From an uncultured Pelagibacteraceae bacterium (lineage in GTDB: Bacteria; Pseudomonadota; Alphaproteobacteria; Pelagibacterales; Pelagibacteraceae), in the NCBI GenBank assembly GCA_902632145.1, contig CACPBH010000005.1:1-39009 (forward strand): 39,009 nucleotides of DNA, read 5' to 3'. Position numbers and translations under genes: made by a program. Positions 31,702-39,009 of the stretch are shown piece after piece. The number at the start of each line of letters is the position of its first letter. The first letter of the stretch is position 1. Below the pieces are notes generated by a model that saw only the letters and a list, made by a program, of their open reading frames with translations, searched no databases and was not told the DNA's origin.

Positions 31702-31998
31702 ATGAAATTTAGACCTTTGCATGATCGTGTGCTTATCAAGGTATTAGACAGTGAAGAAAAGACTGCAGGTGGAATTATTATCCCTGACACAGCAAAAGAA
31801 AAACCTCAAGAAGGTGAGGTGATTGCTGTAGGACCTGGTTCAAAAAATGAAAATGGGAAAGTTGCTCCAATGGACGTGAAAGTTGGAGACATTGTACTTT
31901 TTGGAAAATGGTCTGGTACTGAAGTGAAGATTGATGGTAAAGAATATAGCATTATGAAAGAGTCCGACATAATGGGTATTTCAAAAAGTAAAAAATAA
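31702..31998 (+). CDS. groES: Co-chaperonin GroES
   Basis: [44 protein letters not shown]. Confidence 0.98.
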   Translation: MKFRPLHDRVLIKVLDSEEKTAGGIIIPDTAKEKPQEGEVIAVGPGSKNENGKVAPMDVKVGDIVLFGKWSGTEVKIDGKEYSIMKESDIMGISKSKK

Positions 31999-32005
31999 CA
32001 TTTAG

Positions 32006-33673
<1,668 letters not shown>

Positions 33674-33681
33674 ATTTTTAC

Positions 33682-34359
33682 CTACCCAAAAGATTTTAAA
33701 AAAGGCTGCAATTTCGCAGCCTTTTTTTTTGCAATAAATAAACATGCTTTTGAACTAAGTATCATGCCATCTTTAAGGACTCTTAAATTATTATCAGCCA
33801 AAGTTTTGCCTGTTGATGTAATGTCAGTAATAATTTCTGAAGAACCTATAAATGGGTAAGTTTCAGTTGCACCAAGGCTATATATCAACTTATATTGAGT
33901 AACTCCTTTAGAAATTAAGAAATCATTGGTTAAATTTGGATATTTCGTAGCAACTCTTAATCTAGCGTTTCTTTTAGATCTTACATCAAATGATATTTCT
34001 TCAAGATCAGCAATTGTCTGAACATCTATCCAGTCATCAGGCACTGCAATAACTAAGTTGGCATAACCAAAGTCAAGTTTTTTTTGAATATTTATTCTGG
34101 CTTGTAAATTTTGATCAGATTCTTTTAAAAGATCTAACCCAGACACACCCATGTCTAATGTTCCATCTCCTAATCTTTGAATAATTTCTTTAGCATGAAG
34201 AAAAATAATTTTAATTCTAGGATTATTTTCAATAGTCCCAAAATAATTTCTCTCTTTTTCACTATTTAGAATCTTAAGTCCTTTATCATTAAAAAAAGAT
34301 ATTGCTTTATCTTTTAAACGTCCTTTACTTGGTAGGCCTATAGTAATTAAATCCTTCAT
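33682..34359 (-). CDS. hisG: ATP phosphoribosyltransferase, short (HisZ-dependent) form
   Basis: TIGLPSKGRLKDKAISFF, DMGVSGLDLLKE, 225 aa; overlaps hisZ by 4 nt. Confidence 0.95.
   Translation of the reverse strand: MKDLITIGLPSKGRLKDKAISFFNDKGLKILNSEKERNYFGTIENNPRIKIIFLHAKEIIQRLGDGTLDMGVSGLDLLKESDQNLQARINIQKKLDFGYANLVIAVPDDWIDVQTIADLEEISFDVRSKRNARLRVATKYPNLTNDFLISKGVTQYKLIYSLGATETYPFIGSSEIITDITSTGKTLADNNLRVLKDGMILSSKACLFIAKKKAAKLQPFLKSFG
33700..33730 (+). terminator. Intrinsic terminator of groESL, lying inside hisG coding sequence
   Basis: GGCTGC (33704-33709) AATTTC GCAGCC (33716-33721) followed by T9; A-tract on the other side gives a U-run on the minus strand too. Confidence 0.9.
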
Positions 34360-35393
34360 ATATTTTTTAAGTTAATAGCAGCACCAACAGCAGGGATATT
34401 CTTTTTTGCACCTAGACTTTTAAGTAAATCGTCATATCGACCACCCCTAGCAATTTCTTTATTTCCTGAAAATACTTCAAATACAATTCCAGTATAATAT
34501 TCCACATCTCTGCCAAAATTCGCGATGAAAAGAATATCTTGATTAATTTTTTTTAAACTGAGTATAGACTTAAAATCCTTAAATATATTTGTTTTAAGAT
34601 TATTTTTTTTGGCAAAATCCAATAGCTTTTCATCAAGTTTATATAGTTTACAATTAATTTGTAAAAAGGTTTTAATAATTTTAACAATTTTTTTTCCATC
34701 GGTAAAAGATCTTGGATCTTTCAGCTTTTTATCAAATCTTTTTAAAATTTCGGATATTGATCTTCCGGCAATTATTTTATCCTGATCCAATTTTTTCATT
34801 TCATAAAATCTTTTTTTATCTTCATCAAAAGTAACTGCATCAATATCTGTATTTTTTTCTAATCTTTTTAAAAGCTCTTCAAAATAACTTGGTCTCCAAA
34901 AGTGTCTTATTAGTCTAAGCTTCCATCTTTCGGGCATATCTAATGCATTTATCAGACGTTTAAATAAGCCAATGTCTCCAACTTTGATTTTAATTTTTTT
35001 CTTTTTAATTTTTTTTACTGAACTCAAAATTGTACTTATAACCTTATGATCATCTTGAGTTTGATTTTTTGAACCTAAAATTTCAATACCAAGTTGATCA
35101 TTAATAAAATTAGATCCTTTTTTGTTAGATCTTCTATAGGCTTGTCCAGAGTAATAAATTTTAGAAGATGACTTCTTTTGCAAAAAACTGATGCATGATG
35201 CTACAGTTAAATCTGGTCTTAAACACATCGTTTTTCCATTTTCACTGTTAAAAGTAAGCATAGAACTTCTAAATTTTTCTCCAGACCTCTCAATTATATA
35301 GTCTGAGTCTAAAAGAACATCAGGTTCAGATAAAACAAAACCATTGCTTTTAAAAGTTTTTATTATTATTTCAGATAATTTTTTTGATTTCAT
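34356..35393 (-). CDS. hisZ: ATP phosphoribosyltransferase regulatory subunit
   Basis: HisRS-like catalytic fold without anticodon domain: CLRPDLTVASC, YYTGIVFEVF, ARGGRYDDLL; adjacent to short-form hisG. Confidence 0.93.
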   Translation of the reverse strand: MKSKKLSEIIIKTFKSNGFVLSEPDVLLDSDYIIERSGEKFRSSMLTFNSENGKTMCLRPDLTVASCISFLQKKSSSKIYYSGQAYRRSNKKGSNFINDQLGIEILGSKNQTQDDHKVISTILSSVKKIKKKKIKIKVGDIGLFKRLINALDMPERWKLRLIRHFWRPSYFEELLKRLEKNTDIDAVTFDEDKKRFYEMKKLDQDKIIAGRSISEILKRFDKKLKDPRSFTDGKKIVKIIKTFLQINCKLYKLDEKLLDFAKKNNLKTNIFKDFKSILSLKKINQDILFIANFGRDVEYYTGIVFEVFSGNKEIARGGRYDDLLKSLGAKKNIPAVGAAINLKNI

Positions 35394-36705
35394 TTACTAA
35401 TTCTTTAATTTCAATTGATAGTTCTTTACCAGAACTAAGATTTCTTAGAGTTGGTTTGCCTGATTTAATTTCATTCTCACCATACAAAATAACAGCTGGT
35501 GATTTAATTTTGTTAGCATACTCCATTTGTTTCTTTAATTTTCCTTCTCCGGGATAAATTTCTGAACTGATATCAGCATTCCTTAATATTGCTTGCACAT
35601 TAATGTACTCTTTCATTAAATTTTTATCAAAAATACAAATCACAACAGGTTTAGATTGTTTAATTTTGAATTCCTTTTTTTGCATTAAAGCATAAACCAA
35701 TCGATCTAGTCCGATTGATATGCCTGTAGCTGGAGCATCATAATTTCCGAAGTTGTTAACTAAATTATCATATCTCCCGCCGCCTCCAATAGAGCCGAAT
35801 TGGATTACCTGACCTTTGTTATTAGTAACATCAAATTTTAAATTCACCTCAAAGATCACTCCAGTGTAATATTCTAGTCCTCTAATAATTGACGGATCAA
35901 ATTCGAAATTATTAAAATTATAATCTTTTAAAATTTTTAATATCTCAATTAGATCCTCTGTTTCAGGTAATTTTTTCTTGAGTGTTTCTTCTATTGTTTG
36001 AATGTCGTTAGCTTTTAAATTCGCACCTTTTGTGAAGTCTCCAGATTTATCTTTTCTTCCTTCTCCTAATAGTTTTTTTACTTCATCCCAACCAAGTCTA
36101 TCAATTTTATCTAAAGCTCTTAAAGCAGTAAGTTTTTGATCGTTATCTTTTGCATTTATCTTTTTAAACAAACTTTCAGTAATCTTTCTTGATGATATCT
36201 TGATTATATAATCTGATTTTGATAAACCGCACTTCTCGAGAATTTCTGAAATCATTACACACAATTCAGCATCTGCTTGTAAACTTTTAGTACCAACAAA
36301 ATCAGCATCGAATTGTAAAAATTCTCTAAATCTCCCTGGACCAGGTTTTTCATTTCTCCAAACAGTGCCTAGTTGATATCTTTTAAATGGTTTTGGGATT
36401 TCTAAATAATTTTTTGCAACATATCTTGCTAGAGGTGCTGTAAGATCATACCTTAACGATAACCACTTAGTTTCATCCTTAAATGAAAAAACACCTTCAT
36501 CAGGTCTATCTTTATCAGGTAAAAATTTGCCAATACTATCTGAATACTCAAAACTTGGCGTTTCGAGATATTGAAAACCGTATTTGATCATCACTTCTTT
36601 AATATTAGAAATTATAAAATCACGTACGAGTAATTCTTTTTCTTGTCTGTCTACAAACCCTAATGGAAGTTCTTTAGAAGGTTTGCTCTTTTTTTCTTTT
36701 GTCAT
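35371..36705 (-). CDS. hisS: Histidyl-tRNA synthetase (start taken at MTKEKKSKPS; the longer ORF reads into the tRNA)
   Basis: LRYDLTAPLARYVA, GTVWRNEKPGPGRFREFLQFDADFVG, GRYDNLV, GISIGLDRLVYAL. Confidence 0.96.
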   Translation of the reverse strand: MTKEKKSKPSKELPLGFVDRQEKELLVRDFIISNIKEVMIKYGFQYLETPSFEYSDSIGKFLPDKDRPDEGVFSFKDETKWLSLRYDLTAPLARYVAKNYLEIPKPFKRYQLGTVWRNEKPGPGRFREFLQFDADFVGTKSLQADAELCVMISEILEKCGLSKSDYIIKISSRKITESLFKKINAKDNDQKLTALRALDKIDRLGWDEVKKLLGEGRKDKSGDFTKGANLKANDIQTIEETLKKKLPETEDLIEILKILKDYNFNNFEFDPSIIRGLEYYTGVIFEVNLKFDVTNNKGQVIQFGSIGGGGRYDNLVNNFGNYDAPATGISIGLDRLVYALMQKKEFKIKQSKPVVICIFDKNLMKEYINVQAILRNADISSEIYPGEGKLKKQMEYANKIKSPAVILYGENEIKSGKPTLRNLSSGKELSIEIKELVNEIKKII

Positions 36706-36709
36706 TTTT

Positions 36710-36786
36710 TGGTACAGCAGGGTGGATTCGAACCACCGACCCCTAGTTCCACAAACTAGTGCTCTAACCAACTGAGCTACTGCTGC
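36710..36786 (-). tRNA. tRNA-His(GUG)
   Basis: GCAGCAG TA GCTCAGTTGGTTAGAGC A CTAGT TTGTGGA ACTAG GGGTC GGTGG TTCGAAT CCACC CTGCTGT A CCA; anticodon GTG; encoded CCA. Confidence 0.97.
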
Positions 36787-36840
36787 ATCCCTGTTATTTT
36801 TATCTTAATTTTAGTTAAATTTATATATTTTTGATTATAA

Positions 36841-36858
36841 GCTAAGCAATAGCTTAGC
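36841..36858. repeat. Perfect inverted repeat GCTAAGC-AATA-GCTTAGC upstream of tRNA-His
   Basis: 7-bp arms, 4-nt loop, overlapping a TATAAT-like box on the minus strand (complement of attata at 36834-36839). Confidence 0.7.
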
Positions 36859-36961
36859 GTGCATTCTGTGTGAATGTGATCTTAATGTTGAAATGACTTT
36901 CTTTTTTATAATCATGATTCTTTATTAAAAAAAAATTGTGACTTTTTCAAGATGAAATTAG

Positions 36962-37004
36962 CGGGACAATAAAAAAATAGTAAAGACTACTGTTTAATGT
37001 CCCG
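36962..37004 (-). terminator. Structured hairpin downstream of cspA (possible cspA terminator or 3' RNA structure)
   Basis: CGGGACA/TGTCCCG outer stem, then TAAA/TTTA and TAGT/ACTA inner stems with AAAG loop; begins 26 nt after the cspA stop. Confidence 0.55.
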
Positions 37005-37030
37005 ATAATCAGTGATTTTGGAAATTTAGA

Positions 37031-37243
37031 TTAAGATGTTTTCTGCAGTTTTACTGCTGAAGGACCTTTTTCTGTGCTCTCCACTTCAAACGTTAACTCA
37101 TCACCCTCGTTTAAATACTTTAAACCAGCTTCTCTAACCGCAGAAGAATGGACGAACACGTCTTTTTCTTTGTCTTCTCTTTCAATGAAACCATATCCTT
37201 TAGTACCATTGAACCACTTCACTTTACCTTTTAGTGTACTCAT
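37031..37243 (-). CDS. cspA: Cold-shock domain protein
   Basis: [31 protein letters not shown]. Confidence 0.95.
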   Translation of the reverse strand: MSTLKGKVKWFNGTKGYGFIEREDKEKDVFVHSSAVREAGLKYLNEGDELTFEVESTEKGPSAVKLQKTS

Positions 37244-37376
37244 ATTTATTGTTTTTCCTTATTATTATTAACTTCAACTAACCATTAGTTAGTCTTGAGA
37301 CCCTTAAATAGATTTACACGATGGAAGTCAATAGGAGAAAAATATTATTTGCCGCAATTGTTTTTATGCAACAATG

Positions 37377-38483
37377 CTAAGATAATAAGGCTAATAAGCC
37401 GATTATAACTACAACTCCAAACCCTGCGTAAACATATTTATTTTTATTTATTTGAGATTTAAGTTTGTTGAAGACAGAACCTTTATAACTTAATCCTCCG
37501 TCAGTAATATTAGAAGATTTGCTGAACCCTTGATCTCTTCCTATTTGTAAAAATTTAGATTTTCTGTGATCATATATTTCTTCTTTACTAAAACTTTCAA
37601 AATTTTTTAAATTTTTAACAATTGAAAACTTAATATCTGCAGCTATAGCTTCTGGGTCTCTATGAGCGCCTCCTAATGGTTCCGGAATTACCTCATCAAT
37701 TATTTTTAATTTTAGTAAATCTTTAGCAGTAAGTTTCATAGCTTCAGCGGCCTGTAAAGATTTACTTGGATCACGCCATAAAATAGATGCACAACCTTCT
37801 GGAGATATTACTGAATAAATTGAATTTTCTAACATTATAACTTTATTTGAAGATGCCAAAGCAATTGCTCCGCCGGATCCTCCTTCTCCAATTATTATAG
37901 AAATATTTGGAACTGTTAATGACATGCAGCATTCAATTGAATTTGCAATAGCGGAAGCTTGCCCTCTTTGTTCGGCTCCAATACCTGGGTAAGCTCCTGG
38001 AGTATCAATAAAACTTATAACGGGTATTTGAAATCTATCGGCAAGTTTCATTAACCTTATACATTTTCTGTATCCCTCTGGACGCATCATCCCAAAATTT
38101 CTTTCAATCCTGCTATTAAGATCCTCTCCTTTTTCCTGCCCAATAATTAAAACTGATTTATTATCTATCAAACCAAATCCAGCAATTACAGATTTGTCGT
38201 CTCCGAAATATCTATCTCCGGAGAGTAAAGTAAATTGTGAAAATATTTTTTTAATATAAAAATTTGCTTTAGGTCGGTCTTCATGTCTTGCTACTTGTGT
38301 GCGTTGCCAGCTGTTAAGATTAGAATATATCTCCTCTAATTTTTTATTAATTTCTTGCTGAGTATTCTTAATTTTATCTGTGTCAACTTCAGATATCCCC
38401 TCTGAACCAAAAGGACTTTTTAACCCATCTACCTCTTGCTCTAAAGCTTTTATTTCTTTTTCGAAATCTAAATAGTTTTTCAT
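37377..38483 (-). CDS. accA: Acetyl-CoA carboxylase carboxyltransferase subunit alpha with C-terminal hydrophobic extension
   Basis: YLDFEKEIKALE, HEDRPKANFYIKKIF, FIDTPGAYPGIGAEQRGQ, GEGGSGGAIALA; extra tail ends KYVYAGFGVVVIIGLLALLS. Confidence 0.96.
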   Translation of the reverse strand: MKNYLDFEKEIKALEQEVDGLKSPFGSEGISEVDTDKIKNTQQEINKKLEEIYSNLNSWQRTQVARHEDRPKANFYIKKIFSQFTLLSGDRYFGDDKSVIAGFGLIDNKSVLIIGQEKGEDLNSRIERNFGMMRPEGYRKCIRLMKLADRFQIPVISFIDTPGAYPGIGAEQRGQASAIANSIECCMSLTVPNISIIIGEGGSGGAIALASSNKVIMLENSIYSVISPEGCASILWRDPSKSLQAAEAMKLTAKDLLKLKIIDEVIPEPLGGAHRDPEAIAADIKFSIVKNLKNFESFSKEEIYDHRKSKFLQIGRDQGFSKSSNITDGGLSYKGSVFNKLKSQINKNKYVYAGFGVVVIIGLLALLS

Positions 38484-38494
38484 AAAATGTTACA

Positions 38495-38513
38495 ATAATA
38501 ATAGTATTATTAT
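38495..38513. repeat. 19-nt perfect odd palindrome in the accA/glcB divergent intergenic region
   Basis: ATAATAATA-G-TATTATTAT; flanked by a wider TTACAATA (38490-38497) / TATTGTAA (38523-38530) inverted repeat. Confidence 0.6.
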
Positions 38514-38543
38514 ATTATAAAATATTGTAAAGATCGGCTCATA

Positions 38544-39009
38544 ATGAAAATGGTAGAAAAAAGTGGCTTAAAAGTTAGTTCAACTCTCCTCGAATTTATA
38601 AATAACGAGGTGATTCCGAACACTAACATTGATATTGATAAATTTTGGAACAAATTTTCGGAAGTTGTTCATGAATTGTCGCCAATCAATAAAGCTTTAA
38701 TTCAAAAAAGAGAAATAATACAAAAAAAATTAGACGATTGGCATAAATCAAATAAAGGTAAAGACTTTAATAAAAAAGAATACGTAAATTTCTTAAAATC
38801 AATCGATTATTTAATTGAAGAAAAAAACGACTTTAAGATAGAAACAGCCGATGTCGATGAAGAAATTTCCTCTATTGCAGGACCTCAGCTAGTGGTCCCA
38901 GTGGACAACGCTCGTTATGCATTGAATGCTGCAAATGCACGTTGGGGGAGTTTATATGATGCACTTTATGGCACAGATATTATATCAGGAAGTATAGGAA
39001 AAAGTTGGG
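38544..39009 (+). CDS. glcB: Malate synthase G, 5' part (runs off window)
   Basis: Open frame from ATG 38544: MKMVEKSGLKVSSTLLEFINNEVIP...SIAGPQLVVPVDNARYALNAANARWGSLYDALYGTDIISGSIGKSW. Confidence 0.93.
   Translation, partial: MKMVEKSGLKVSSTLLEFINNEVIPNTNIDIDKFWNKFSEVVHELSPINKALIQKREIIQKKLDDWHKSNKGKDFNKKEYVNFLKSIDYLIEEKNDFKIETADVDEEISSIAGPQLVVPVDNARYALNAANARWGSLYDALYGTDIISGSIGKSW

Noticed and set aside
36584-36775. 63-aa plus-strand ORF and the N-terminal 22 aa of the listed 466-aa hisS ORF
   Set aside because: Both read through the tRNA-His gene (WYSRVDSNHRPLVPQTSALTN and MVRALVCGTRGRWFESTLLYQ are classic tRNA-derived translations); real hisS start is at 36705.

Overview
AT-rich, densely packed chromosomal window, all consistent with a SAR11/Pelagibacter-like alphaproteobacterium (lineage is inferred from gene content, gene order and protein character; no search was run). 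From left to right: the 3' end of crtI, then crtB, crtY and blh (beta-carotene to retinal), running without a gap into ispH-thrB-rnhA; a convergent block prx5, thrC, surf1, ctaE, ctaG, an unlisted 37-aa single-TM ORF in the coxF position, ctaB, ctaD, ctaC and rsmE; a small CDGSH/HAD/pirin/quinone-oxidoreductase/DUF1289 group; ubiA; a Kdo2-lipid A group (msbA-like, waaA, lpxK, lpxL, DUF2093); purD, rsmD; a minus-strand operon HAD-ribF-ileS-lspA-lipoprotein-pgi; groES-groEL behind a sigma32-type promoter; a histidine block (tRNA-His(GUG), hisS, hisZ, hisG); cspA; accA; and the 5' end of a malate synthase G gene (glcB). No mobile elements, CRISPR arrays or rRNA were seen. The most interesting signals are regulatory or architectural: (1) tRNA-His ends 4 nt before the hisS start codon, and it lacks an encoded G-1; (2) AccA carries a ~52-aa C-terminal extension ending in a predicted membrane anchor; (3) glcB has only a 60-nt upstream gap, with a 19-nt palindrome and no visible glycine riboswitch; (4) a strong terminator for groEL lies inside the hisG coding sequence; (5) a structured, unexplained ~240-nt region lies between cspA and tRNA-His.
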